From Leptobacterium sp964389205 (lineage in GTDB: Bacteria > Bacteroidota > Bacteroidia > Flavobacteriales > Flavobacteriaceae), in the NCBI GenBank assembly GCA_964389205.1, contig CAYMDH010000006.1, positions 35,556-99,555 on the forward strand: a stretch of DNA of 64,000 nt, given 5' to 3'. The notes under the pieces were generated by a model that was not told where the DNA came from, did not search any database, and was given only the letters and a program-made list of their open reading frames with translations. Made by a program: the position numbers and the translations under genes. Of the stretch, positions 26,739 through 35,826 are shown one piece after another. Position 1 is the first letter of the stretch. Each line of letters starts with the position of its first letter.

Positions 26739-26793
26739 TTTCGATAAATAGGCTTTTGGTGTAGACCAATGGTTGATTACTGTAGATCAATGG
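26739..26793 (-). promoter_or_regulatory. Triple 21-bp-spaced direct repeats before the H-NOX operon
   Basis: TTTCGATAAATAG (26739), TGTAGACCAATGG (26760) and TGTAGATCAATGG (26781) start exactly 21 bp apart; the last two differ at one base in 13. They lie about 70 bp upstream of the first gene of the operon that encodes a LytTR regulator. Autoregulation is the simplest reading. The divergent lipoprotein gene starts at 26945. Confidence 0.65.
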
Positions 26794-26944
26794 TATTTTT
26801 ACATAAAAAGCATACTTGATTTGTTTAACTACCATTTAATAACGATGGTTTTTCCATAATGTTTTTTTAAAAACTTTAATTTGAAGGTCAGAAAAAGCTA
26901 TATTTTCATAATTTTGGTTGTATACAATTCATATTTTTATTAAA

Positions 26945-27571
26945 ATGAAACGATTTGTTCTATTCTCTTTAATGTTATTTATCTCTCTCACCGTTGCTTG
27001 TCAACGACAAATAGCAGTTGACAATATTAAAGACACTCCAATCTATAGCAATTCTGATGCTAAATATGCGGATGTTTTTAAAATTCTAGATGGCACTTGG
27101 AAGGGAAACTTTCTAATTTATCAAGATCAGTTAATAAAACCTAAAGACGAAATTAATCTTAAAGATATTTCTCAAAAAGATCTGCAAAGAGAAGGACTAA
27201 AACTCATAAATAGTATTAATGTTACTCAGGTATATACTTCAGAAAATCCTTATTTTCAAAGAGTTACTATCACAGATTATTATCCAGAAACAAAAAAAGA
27301 AGAAATTAGCACAGGCGTTAATAAGATTCAAGATGGGAAAATGTGGTGTATTGTTAGAAAACCCAGCGAAACTGTTATTCATGATGGTATTACTCAAGGA
27401 GATAATACAATTATTTGGAGTAGATCCGAAAAATCGCCACAACGTATAGAATATTTTAAAGAAACAGTATCTTCAAAATCATACGAGATAATAGGTTGGG
27501 GGTATTATGAAGGAGATGATCCTAATGTAAGCCCAAAACTATGGTTTTATGCAAAGTATGAAAAGCAGTAA
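26945..27571 (+). CDS. Putative lipoprotein of unknown function
   Basis: 208 residues from the ATG at 26945; an ATG nine codons upstream would put extra residues before the signal sequence. MKRFVLFSLMLFISLTVAC looks like a lipoprotein signal with Cys as the anchored residue. The mature part is beta-rich (LDGTWKGNFLIYQDQL; FQRVTITDYYPE; IIGWGYYEGDDP), similar in style to lipocalin-like or DUF-type ligand-binding folds. No catalytic motif is recognised. Confidence 0.7.
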   Translation: MKRFVLFSLMLFISLTVACQRQIAVDNIKDTPIYSNSDAKYADVFKILDGTWKGNFLIYQDQLIKPKDEINLKDISQKDLQREGLKLINSINVTQVYTSENPYFQRVTITDYYPETKKEEISTGVNKIQDGKMWCIVRKPSETVIHDGITQGDNTIIWSRSEKSPQRIEYFKETVSSKSYEIIGWGYYEGDDPNVSPKLWFYAKYEKQ

Positions 27572-27619
27572 AAAAATGATCCTATCAAATGATTTTCTTA
27601 TCAACCAAAAGGATACTGC

Positions 27620-27946
27620 TTAATATTTTCTTTGATCTTGTATTTCATAATGTTGTGAATGCGTATCATAACGCTTGAGTAATTTGAGTGCCTTTTCAGG
27701 TAAGTTGGCCACAGCATAGTCTTCTCCAACAAATCCTTTGATATTCTCTAGCTTAGAAAAGTTCATTATCGTAATAAATTCTATTTCGTCTTGATACTCT
27801 TCAGAAACCCTGCGCAGTATTTGCATACCGAGGTAACCCTTTATTTTTCTGGAGGCGATACTTGGCATAATCTCTTCTTTTAATAATATTCCATAGGCTT
27901 TGGCATTTTCAAGTGTTGTATAACCATGCCATATACGTTGTATCAT
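27620..27946 (-). CDS. Antibiotic-biosynthesis-monooxygenase-like (ABM) protein
   Basis: 108 residues. MIQRIWHGYTTLENAKAYGILLKEEIMP and IEFITIMNFSKLENIKGFVG fit the ferredoxin-like dimeric alpha/beta-barrel fold of ABM-type proteins. Most such small proteins have no proven reaction. It lies 30 bp downstream of the MutS-like gene on the same strand. Confidence 0.65.
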   Translation of the reverse strand: MIQRIWHGYTTLENAKAYGILLKEEIMPSIASRKIKGYLGMQILRRVSEEYQDEIEFITIMNFSKLENIKGFVGEDYAVANLPEKALKLLKRYDTHSQHYEIQDQRKY

Positions 27947-27976
27947 AATCTATGTTGTTTTTTTAGGATAATCATA

Positions 27977-29746
27977 TTAAACAATTCCCATTTTTTTCAA
28001 TAGAAAAGAAGCATTCATGTTTTGGCAAATTCCCTCTTTAAATTTATAATCAAAAGAGAGTTGGTCATTTTTGATATAGGCGTCAAAATAATAGTTTTTC
28101 ACCCTAGGATATGCTTCTGCCACCTTACACAAACTTAAATCATGTGTAGCTATAATTCCAGTAGATTTAGAATTGCTAAGTTTTTCTAGAAATTTTTTAG
28201 AACCTTCTGCTTTATCTTTACTATTGGTTCCTTTTAAAATCTCATCTAATACAATAAAATAGGTCTCTTTCCCTATGTGATCTACTATATATTTTAACCG
28301 TTTTAATTCTGAAAAGAAATAAGATTCATCATCAGACAATGAATCTGTGGTTCTCATACTTGTAATTAATTTTATAGGAGCATATACGCTACTAGTTGCA
28401 CAAACGGGCAATCCTGTGTTTGCCATTACATGGTGTAGGGATACTGTTCTTAGAAACGTACTTTTTCCTGCCATATTTGCTCCTGTAATTACAAAGAATT
28501 GCCCTCTATCTATATGAAAATCATTTTTAACCAATTTGTTTTCATCTACTAAAGGATGACCCAAGTTTTCTATCCTTGTATTATTTTCATTATTTGAAAT
28601 TTCAGGATACATATACTTTGGATGGTTGAAAGCAAAATTTGCTAAAGAAATTTGAGTATCAAAAAATGATATAATTTCAAACCATTTTTCAACATAACTC
28701 CTGTATTCTTGTATCCATTTCTCTATACGATGCGCCTGCCATAAATCCCAAAGAAATAATCCGTTAGCAGGGATCATGAAGAAGATATTATTTCGTTGAT
28801 CTAGAGCATCTAATGCTTTAGAAAAAGACTGTACGATTTGAGAAGCTTTTCTAGTATCAGAATGAATGGTTTTGTATTTTATTTTAAGTGTTTCTGATGA
28901 AAAAGTTGTATTCTCTATTTGCATTAACAGCTTATGATATTGTTGGAAAGTATCTTGTACTTTTCCTGTATCTTGAGATAATGTTCCTATTTTTTTTATA
29001 TAAGGTGATAGCAATCCAAAACCCACAAGTAACCATAAAAAAATAATACCATCTTTTAACAAACCGAGCGAAATGAGTACTATAACTATAAGAGAAGATA
29101 ATGAAAAACCGATCACCAGTAGTTTCGTATATTTTGGAGTAAACGATTTATAGTTTTTAATCCATTCCAAGATATTCTCTACTCCTATTTCAGTTTTTAT
29201 TAAAGATCCTGTAGCCCTAAAATCTTGTAGCCATTGAGGTTTTTGTTCTAATTCTTTAATAATTTCTTGTTTATCTTCTATTTGATTAATATCGTTGGCG
29301 TTTAATGTCTTAGCCAATACATTCTCTCCTGCTTTGGTTGTTGTTCTATTGATACATTGAAAAAAAGAGCCTTTACCAAAAAGATCTATATCATTGCTGT
29401 ATTGATGAGTAGGATCAGAATAATCACTTCCATCTTCAAAAGCATTATAATCTCCTTTAAGAGCGATTAGTTCTATCTCATTAATCTTTATAAGTGCATT
29501 AAATTTATCTCTTTTGTATTGCATGTCTGTATATCTAGACACCAAAAAAAGAAACATTGATACGCCTATGACTCCAATAATAAATGGGATGTTAGGAATT
29601 CCAAAAGAGAAATAAATTCCAGCTATAGTTCCTAAAAAAATACTCAACCTAATGGTACTCAAGAGATAAAGTTTCTTTTTAATTTTTAAAAATTTAGCTG
29701 TATAAATCTCTTTTTGTTGCTGATAGAATTCTTCTGGTAGCTGCAT
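27977..29746 (-). CDS. MutS-family ATPase with N-terminal membrane segments
   Basis: 589 residues. Helix pairs near 28-70 and 208-248 precede a MutS-type core and ATPase domain. The Walker A is GANMAGKST at 422-430; SDDESYFFSELKRL, LDEILKGTNSKDKAEG and ATHDLSL follow. It lacks the mismatch-recognition domain of MutS and the Smr domain of MutS2, so a role in canonical mismatch repair is doubtful. Membrane-attached MutS-like proteins of this size are common in Bacteroidota, with unknown function. Confidence 0.85.
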   Translation of the reverse strand: MQLPEEFYQQQKEIYTAKFLKIKKKLYLLSTIRLSIFLGTIAGIYFSFGIPNIPFIIGVIGVSMFLFLVSRYTDMQYKRDKFNALIKINEIELIALKGDYNAFEDGSDYSDPTHQYSNDIDLFGKGSFFQCINRTTTKAGENVLAKTLNANDINQIEDKQEIIKELEQKPQWLQDFRATGSLIKTEIGVENILEWIKNYKSFTPKYTKLLVIGFSLSSLIVIVLISLGLLKDGIIFLWLLVGFGLLSPYIKKIGTLSQDTGKVQDTFQQYHKLLMQIENTTFSSETLKIKYKTIHSDTRKASQIVQSFSKALDALDQRNNIFFMIPANGLFLWDLWQAHRIEKWIQEYRSYVEKWFEIISFFDTQISLANFAFNHPKYMYPEISNNENNTRIENLGHPLVDENKLVKNDFHIDRGQFFVITGANMAGKSTFLRTVSLHHVMANTGLPVCATSSVYAPIKLITSMRTTDSLSDDESYFFSELKRLKYIVDHIGKETYFIVLDEILKGTNSKDKAEGSKKFLEKLSNSKSTGIIATHDLSLCKVAEAYPRVKNYYFDAYIKNDQLSFDYKFKEGICQNMNASFLLKKMGIV

Positions 29747-29786
29747 TCTTATTCTTAATTAAGCATTGCCAAAATAACAACAAAAT

Positions 29787-30155
29787 TTATAGATTATTGA
29801 GCGCTTCTCGCATTTTTTTAGTCATTCCTTTAACTACCATGTCATAAGAGTGGTCAATCAATTGACAGATAAACAATGGAGGTAGTTCTCCATTGTTTAT
29901 AGATACTGTATTCCAATGCTTGTTATTCATATGAAAACCACTTTGGATACTTTCGTATTCTTCTCTTAATTCTAACGCCCATTCTGGATCACATTTGAGA
30001 TTAATAGAATGATCACCCGCTTCCCATCTCTTTAAAGAAGTTAGCGTAAACATTTTACCCATTACTTTAAAAACTAGCGTATCTTCATCAAAAGGAAATT
30101 CTTCTGTGACTCCTTTTTTTTGTATACAGTATTGATGCAATTCTTCTATATTCAT
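29787..30155 (-). CDS. MmcQ/YjbR-family protein
   Basis: 122 residues with CIQKKGVTEEFPFDEDTLVFKVMGKMF and SINLKCDPEWALELRE followed by MNNKHWNTV, the hallmark segments of the YjbR (CyaY-like fold) family, which are regarded as possible DNA-binding proteins. It is full length for the family. Confidence 0.85.
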   Translation of the reverse strand: MNIEELHQYCIQKKGVTEEFPFDEDTLVFKVMGKMFTLTSLKRWEAGDHSINLKCDPEWALELREEYESIQSGFHMNNKHWNTVSINNGELPPLFICQLIDHSYDMVVKGMTKKMREALNNL

Positions 30156-30183
30156 TTTTTAATTAATGATAATAATACAAGAA

Positions 30184-30930
30184 TTAAAGAAATTCATAAA
30201 GAATTGGTTTGCTGGGTGTTGCATCATTATCAAAGGGAGCAACCTGAAGGTTCAAAAGATAATTCCCATCACTAACTTTATTTGAAACAAAAATAAATTC
30301 TGTAATGGTAGCGTCTAAGCGAAGTTTTCCATTAAAGTTCCAAAATGCTTTATGAGCAAGTAACGCTCCTCCATCTTTTTCTTTATCAACCGAAGGAAGA
30401 TCAATCAATAAGTGTTTCACTCCTAGTTCTCTCAAATAAATTGCTGTTTCTTCTAACAAATAAGGAGGGTTTGTGTGTGAATAATCTTTATGGCATTTAG
30501 CTTCGTCATTAGGAATCGTTCTAATGATCAAGGCTTCGATGCCTTCAGTTTTAATGAGATTTTGAACTTGTATTTTACTAATCACAAAATCATCATTTAT
30601 TTTACCCGGAGCTACTGTAATCACCTCAGCTATAAAAAAATAGTCTTTTAATTCATTATTGATGGAATAAAAAGTTTCAGTAATATGCCCAACACATTCA
30701 GTATGTGTTCCATGTGCATGTGGATTAAACACGATGGTATTTGCATTTACTGCAGCACCGTCTGCTATGCTTACTTTAAATCCATCGACGTTTGCAGGCA
30801 GTATCGTTGGCCTTGGCATATACCAAGAAGTGATATTAGTTTCTCCACCTCTTAGAGGCATCGATATATCTATTGGTTTTGATAAATCTACATGGACTTC
30901 TAAATCATTATTTTTTATAAATGCTATCAT
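30184..30930 (-). CDS. Cyclase-family (kynurenine-formamidase-like) hydrolase
   Basis: 248 residues. HAHGTHTECVGHI contains the metal-binding HxGTHxE/D-type motif of the cyclase/KynB superfamily, and the C-terminal LLIDLPSVDKEKDGG segment also fits. Members hydrolyse amide bonds such as N-formylkynurenine. No kynurenine pathway genes lie nearby, so the substrate is open. It lies 9 bp after the hemW stop. Confidence 0.8.
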   Translation of the reverse strand: MIAFIKNNDLEVHVDLSKPIDISMPLRGGETNITSWYMPRPTILPANVDGFKVSIADGAAVNANTIVFNPHAHGTHTECVGHITETFYSINNELKDYFFIAEVITVAPGKINDDFVISKIQVQNLIKTEGIEALIIRTIPNDEAKCHKDYSHTNPPYLLEETAIYLRELGVKHLLIDLPSVDKEKDGGALLAHKAFWNFNGKLRLDATITEFIFVSNKVSDGNYLLNLQVAPFDNDATPSKPILYEFL

Positions 30931-30939
30931 GAATTCATA

Positions 30940-32085
30940 TTACTTTCCTAAATGTAATAAAAATAGATCGGAAGCAATCCCGTCAGATAAAAATTTTCCT
31001 TTTTTGGTTGTTTTAATACGTTGCGTAGTAGTTACTATTTCTAAAAGACCTGTTGTTATATACTTTTCTGCTTGCTGTAATAAGTGTTTTTTAGCAATGA
31101 TTCCAAAATCTTTTTCAATTTCTATCAAAGAGACTCCCCACATGGTACGCAAACCTGTCATTATATATTCATTATAACGATCTTTTTTACTAAGTTTTTC
31201 TATTTCTGAAGGCAAGTTGTTTTCTAGAATAGTTTTTATGTATTTTGTATTATTAGCAATATTCCAACTTCGATATATGCCATCATAGCTATGGGCAGAT
31301 GGACCAATCCCTATATACTTTTTTCCTAACCAATAGGCTGTATTATTTTCAGAAAAAAAATCAGGTTTCCCAAAGTTAGAAAGTTCATAATGTATGAAAT
31401 TATCTGCTTCTAAACATTCTACTAAACTCAAAAAATGTTGATGTGTCAATTCATCATCTACGCCATCTATCACTCCTTTTTTAATAAGTTTTTCTAAAGC
31501 AGTTTTAGGTTCTATTGTTAATGCATAACTCGAGATATGAGGGATTTGAAAAGCTAGAGCTTGTGCTATATTACTTCTCCATCGCTGATCTGTCATCTTT
31601 GGTATTCCATAAATAAGATCTATTGAAATATTATCAAATCCTGCATCTTGAGATTGTTTAATACAATGCATAGCTTCTTCAGAGTTATGCGCTCTATTCA
31701 TTAAACGAAGGTCTTCATCAAAAAATGATTGTATGCCTATACTCAAACGATTTACAAGCGATTTTGACAATTCATTTATATTTGTTTTTGAAAGATCATC
31801 TGGATTTGCTTCTATGGTTATTTCAGGAGTTTCAACAACTTTATAATATTTGTAGACAGTAGCTATTAATTGTTTTATTTCATCTACTGTTAACAATGAT
31901 GGAGTTCCTCCTCCAAAATAAATAGTTGACACTACAGCATCTAGAAATTCATCTTTTCGCATTTTTAATTCTTCATGTAAAGCCTCCAACATTATATGTT
32001 TTTTCTTTAACGAAGTAGAAAAATGAAAATCACAGTAATGACAAGCTTGTTTACAAAAAGGGATATGGATATAGATACCTGACAT
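30940..32085 (-). CDS. hemW: Radical-SAM heme chaperone HemW
   Basis: 381 residues from the ATG at 32085, where MSGIYIHIPFCKQACHYCDF starts the domain; an ATG four codons upstream is less likely. The radical-SAM cysteines are C11, C15 and C18, with the extra aromatic residue (CHYCDF) seen in HemW. YFGGGTPSLL and IEANPDDL follow. HemW inserts heme into target proteins and is not a coproporphyrinogen oxidase despite older names. Confidence 0.92.
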   Translation of the reverse strand: MSGIYIHIPFCKQACHYCDFHFSTSLKKKHIMLEALHEELKMRKDEFLDAVVSTIYFGGGTPSLLTVDEIKQLIATVYKYYKVVETPEITIEANPDDLSKTNINELSKSLVNRLSIGIQSFFDEDLRLMNRAHNSEEAMHCIKQSQDAGFDNISIDLIYGIPKMTDQRWRSNIAQALAFQIPHISSYALTIEPKTALEKLIKKGVIDGVDDELTHQHFLSLVECLEADNFIHYELSNFGKPDFFSENNTAYWLGKKYIGIGPSAHSYDGIYRSWNIANNTKYIKTILENNLPSEIEKLSKKDRYNEYIMTGLRTMWGVSLIEIEKDFGIIAKKHLLQQAEKYITTGLLEIVTTTQRIKTTKKGKFLSDGIASDLFLLHLGK

Positions 32086-32123
32086 TATATTAAACAACTA
32101 ACTTATTAGCTTATGTGAAAAAG

Positions 32124-32681
32124 TTATTTCTTGATACGTTTTTCATTTTGTTTTACAAAAGCGCCCCAACCTGTATAGTTTTTTCCAATTTCAACACGGC
32201 CCTCATTATAAAAGTGACATACTGCTGCTGCAAGCCCATCTGTGGAATCTAGATTTTTCGGTAATTCTTTCATTCCTAACATACTCTGCAACATTTTTGC
32301 AACTTGTTCTTTACTAGCATTTCCATTGCCTGTAATTGCCATTTTTATTTTCTTAGGAGAATATTCAGTAATAGGTATTTGACGAGATAAGCCAGCAGCC
32401 ATAGCAACTCCTTGAGCTCTTCCTAATTTTAACATTGATTGTACATTTTTCCCAAAAAAAGGAGCTTCAATAGCAATTTCATCGGGATGGTATGAGTCAA
32501 TAAGCTCTATGGTGCGTTCAAAAATAATTTTAAGCTTTAAATAATGATCGTCGTATTTTTTTAATTGCAATTCGTTAAGTTGAAGAAGTTTCATTTTTTT
32601 ATTGATCACTTTAATTAATCCAAAACCCATTATAGTGGTTCCTGGATCAATTCCTAATATAATTTTCTCTGTTTTCAACAA
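32124..32681 (-). CDS. ruvC: Holliday junction resolvase RuvC
   Basis: 185 residues. IILGIDPGTT carries the first catalytic Asp (D12), IAIEAPFFGKN a catalytic Glu, and NLDSTDGLAAAVCH the C-terminal acidic residues. RuvC cuts Holliday junctions as a dimer with RuvAB. The C-terminus is slightly longer than in Escherichia coli. It lies 38 bp upstream of hemW. Confidence 0.95.
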   Translation of the reverse strand: MLKTEKIILGIDPGTTIMGFGLIKVINKKMKLLQLNELQLKKYDDHYLKLKIIFERTIELIDSYHPDEIAIEAPFFGKNVQSMLKLGRAQGVAMAAGLSRQIPITEYSPKKIKMAITGNGNASKEQVAKMLQSMLGMKELPKNLDSTDGLAAAVCHFYNEGRVEIGKNYTGWGAFVKQNEKRIKK

Positions 32682-32749
32682 ATCTTTTATTTATCTATAC
32701 ATATTTAAAAGCATAGCGTATTCTTAAATTTATTATTTACTTTGCGTCC

Positions 32750-33733
32750 ATGCATAAACCTACTTCATACAAATCTAAGCAATTCCTATCCCCGCTCATA
32801 AAACTTTCTATTGTATTTATTACTTGTTATTTTATTTATTATAAGTTAACTCATAATGAACAATTAAACATTGCTACTTTATGGGAAACCTTACAGCAAA
32901 AAACCTTAATCAATCCTATTAATTATATTGTACTCATTCTGCTTAGTATTTTTAATTGGTATTTCGAGATATTAAAATGGAAAATCACTGTTTCTTCTAT
33001 AAAAAAAATATCTTTTTATGAAGCGGCAAAACAAAGTTTAGGCGCTTTAACTGCTTCCTTACTAACTCCTAATAAAATAGGAGAGTATGGAGCAAAAGCC
33101 ATTTTTTTCGAAAAAGTAAATAGAAAAAAAATCATTTTTCTCAACTTAATACACAATTTAAGTCAACTCACTGCTACCTTAGTTTATGGGAGTATTGGGA
33201 GTTGTTTTTTCTTTATAACATACAAGCCTACGATCTCATATTCAACATCACATTTATGGATACTTATTTTATTTATAATTGGCTTGTTTTTATTGATTGG
33301 TTTTTGGAAAAATAAATTTAAAGGCCAACGTGTTTCTATTGATCGCTTAAAAGGATTTTTAAAAAAAATCCCATCTGAAATTCGTTTTAAAATTCTTGGA
33401 TTATCATTTTTAAGATACCTTATCTTTTCACATCAATTTTATTTTTTAATGCATCTTTTCAATGTAGAAATTGATTATAAATTATTGATGATAGGGATCT
33501 CTAGCATCTATTTTTTAAGTGCTGCTTTACCTGTATTGTTTCTTTTTGATGTTGTTATAAAAGGAGGTGTTGCGCTCTGGGTTTTTAGTTTCATTGGGGT
33601 TAATGAGCTCGCCATATTAACAATAATACTACTAATGTGGATTCTTAATTTTGTGTTTCCTAGTCTTATTGGAAGTTATTTTATCCTTAATTTCAAAACT
33701 TCTAATCACTTAAAAGCTATAGAAAATTCTTAA
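32750..33733 (+). CDS. Flippase-like / LPG-synthase-TM membrane protein (UPF0104 type)
   Basis: 327 residues with about eight helices. INYIVLILLSIFNWYFEILKWK and SLGALTASLLTPNKIGEYGAKAIFF match the membrane part of lysylphosphatidylglycerol-synthase-like proteins without the synthase domain. Its stop codon shares one base with the GT2 start that follows, so the two form a coupled pair seen in many flavobacteria; a joint role in lipid-linked sugar handling is inferred. Confidence 0.8.
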   Translation: MHKPTSYKSKQFLSPLIKLSIVFITCYFIYYKLTHNEQLNIATLWETLQQKTLINPINYIVLILLSIFNWYFEILKWKITVSSIKKISFYEAAKQSLGALTASLLTPNKIGEYGAKAIFFEKVNRKKIIFLNLIHNLSQLTATLVYGSIGSCFFFITYKPTISYSTSHLWILILFIIGLFLLIGFWKNKFKGQRVSIDRLKGFLKKIPSEIRFKILGLSFLRYLIFSHQFYFLMHLFNVEIDYKLLMIGISSIYFLSAALPVLFLFDVVIKGGVALWVFSFIGVNELAILTIILLMWILNFVFPSLIGSYFILNFKTSNHLKAIENS

Positions 33734-34857
33734 TGATATTTATTATTTCCATATCTATATGTTATTCTGGGCTTATATTTTGGCTTTTATTAGGAATACA
33801 AAAGGTAAAAACTTTTAACCCTAAAAATCTAAAAGAGAAAACATTTTTCTCTATTGTAATACCTTTTAGAAACGAAGCAACATCTTTACCTGATCTTCTC
33901 AACTCTATACATAAAATAGACTATCCATACCCCTTATTTGAGGTACTCTTAATTGATGACGATTCTATCGATAGCTCTTTACAAATCATCAATAACTTTA
34001 AGAGTAAACATCTAAATATAGACTTACAGATTATCAAAAATAATCGCACCTCTAAATCTCCTAAAAAAGATGCCATTACTACAGCTATTAAAAAAGTAAA
34101 AAATGAATGGATTGTTACTACAGATGCAGATTGTGTATTACCTATAAAATGGTTAAAGTTATTTGATGAATATATTCAGGCAAATCTTCCCGAATTTATA
34201 GTTGCACCAGTTACTTATACTAGTAAAAACAATTTTTTGAACGCTTTTCAATTATTAGACATTCATAGTTTACAAGGACTTACTATAGGTACTTTTGGAC
34301 AAAACCGTCCTTTTCTATGCAATGGAGCTAATCTTGCTTACAGAAAAGATGTATTTAAAAAAATAAATGGATTCTCCGGTAATGATTTTATAGCTAGTGG
34401 AGATGATGTCTTTTTATTAGAAAAGGTCATGAAGTACGCTCCAAAAAAAGTGTTTTATTTAAAGAATAATGATGTTGTGGTAACTACCAAAGCACAGATT
34501 AGTTGGTATGGTCTTATCCAACAACGGATACGATGGGCTGCTAAAACTCCTGCGTATAAGAACTATTCAAGTAAAGGTATTGCTATACTCGTATTATTAA
34601 TAAATTTAAGCATCATTGCATATACCATTGGCTTTATATTCTTAAAAGAATCTTATTTATATGCGTTGGTTTTAATTATATCTAAATTGATAATAGATTT
34701 TTTATTACTTCATAAAGTCGCTCGTTTTTTTAATCAAAAAAAACAATTAAACTTTTATCTTTTAAGTAGTTTACTATATCCCTATTTTTCAACGTATGTA
34801 GCTATTAAAAGTCTTTTTTTTAATTACCAATGGAAAGGCAGAACGTTTAATCGATAA
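33733..34857 (+). CDS. Membrane GT2 glycosyltransferase
   Basis: 374 residues. An N-terminal helix is followed by a GT-A domain with FSIVIPFRNEATSLP, LIDDDSIDSS and TTDADCVLP, and a QQRIRW motif (QRxRW) typical of processive or ICAM-type GT2 enzymes. At least two helices lie at the C-terminus. The QRIRW and DxD motifs suggest a membrane-bound beta-glycosyl or lipid glycosyltransferase. Confidence 0.85.
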   Translation: MIFIISISICYSGLIFWLLLGIQKVKTFNPKNLKEKTFFSIVIPFRNEATSLPDLLNSIHKIDYPYPLFEVLLIDDDSIDSSLQIINNFKSKHLNIDLQIIKNNRTSKSPKKDAITTAIKKVKNEWIVTTDADCVLPIKWLKLFDEYIQANLPEFIVAPVTYTSKNNFLNAFQLLDIHSLQGLTIGTFGQNRPFLCNGANLAYRKDVFKKINGFSGNDFIASGDDVFLLEKVMKYAPKKVFYLKNNDVVVTTKAQISWYGLIQQRIRWAAKTPAYKNYSSKGIAILVLLINLSIIAYTIGFIFLKESYLYALVLIISKLIIDFLLLHKVARFFNQKKQLNFYLLSSLLYPYFSTYVAIKSLFFNYQWKGRTFNR

Positions 34858-34860
34858 CAG

Positions 34861-35319
34861 TTATTTTTTTAATCGATTATCAAATAAGAATTTTTCAATT
34901 TTTAAAACTTTTATTCTAGAGGCTTCTTCATGCAAGTGATTAATGATAAAATTGTATTCAGATTTTACAATTGCAGAAGGCACTTTTAATACTGCTCCTT
35001 TATTTTCTTTACAAAACTTTGTAAAAACCTCTTGTGTAGAACTACTATATGGGAAACTATTCCAGTTTTTAGGTAGTTTTTTTTCTTCAAAAATTGTTAT
35101 GTCATCAGGGATTTCAATGTGCACCAAAATTCTATCATCAGGAAGGTCTTCAGAAATGTCTAAATGCATTACAATTTCCAGATATGCTAATGAAATATTT
35201 TGAGAAGTGTAAACAGCTCTCGTCCCTATTTGATTCCAACGCCCTCCTACTTTTTCTGCTCCAATACCAGATAGCAAGTCATTTTTTCGTTTTAATCGAT
35301 CTATTCTATAAACAATCAT
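34861..35319 (-). CDS. RES-domain toxin
   Basis: 152 residues. YRIDRLKRKNDLLSGIGAEKVGGRWNQIGTRAVYTSQN gives the RES-domain Arg and the GGRWN signature. Characterised RES toxins break down NAD+. The start overlaps the stop of the upstream antitoxin gene by one base, the usual antitoxin-first order. Confidence 0.88.
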   Translation of the reverse strand: MIVYRIDRLKRKNDLLSGIGAEKVGGRWNQIGTRAVYTSQNISLAYLEIVMHLDISEDLPDDRILVHIEIPDDITIFEEKKLPKNWNSFPYSSSTQEVFTKFCKENKGAVLKVPSAIVKSEYNFIINHLHEEASRIKVLKIEKFLFDNRLKK

Positions 35320-35732
35320 TAAACAAAAATCCCATAATCAATACGTTCTATCTCATTGAGCACTAATTTAACACCATAACTTGTGTCTAATAAAGAAAAT
35401 GGCACCTCTCCCCCTAATGCTATACTCGACTTATTTAACCAACGAGCAAACTTCTTTTCATCTCCAAAAACTTCAAATCCTTTTGCATAAATCTCTGCTA
35501 TCTCAAAAAGTCGTTCGCTAACTTCTTTATCATAATTTAGTTTCTTTGCTAGTGTAGAGTAAGATGCAGGTACTATTTCTGATATTTTTGTAATTGGTAA
35601 CGCTACTCGCAGGCTAAATTTTTTAAGATCTGAACGAGAAACCCCATTTCTAGTAGCATGAATAATTTTAAGCTTAGTTTGAGGAGAATTACTCTTCTTA
35701 TCTACAAAATCTGTTAATGTGATAGCTGCCAT
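35319..35732 (-). CDS. Xre/MbcA/ParS-type antitoxin (DUF2384)
   Basis: 137 residues from the ATG at 35732 (MAAITLTDFVDKK); the open frame extends 23 codons upstream, but without family-like sequence. The central helix-turn-helix region is followed by the C-terminal toxin-binding domain (AEIYAKGFEVFGDEKKFARWLNKSSIALGG). It pairs with the downstream RES toxin and normally represses the operon. Confidence 0.85.
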   Translation of the reverse strand: MAAITLTDFVDKKSNSPQTKLKIIHATRNGVSRSDLKKFSLRVALPITKISEIVPASYSTLAKKLNYDKEVSERLFEIAEIYAKGFEVFGDEKKFARWLNKSSIALGGEVPFSLLDTSYGVKLVLNEIERIDYGIFV

Positions 35733-35826
35733 ATTAGTAAATTTACCTATTGTGCTATGTAAAATTATACAATTTTGTCGATATAACACTATATATTTCA
35801 TTTTTAACGAAATCTTTAACTATATC

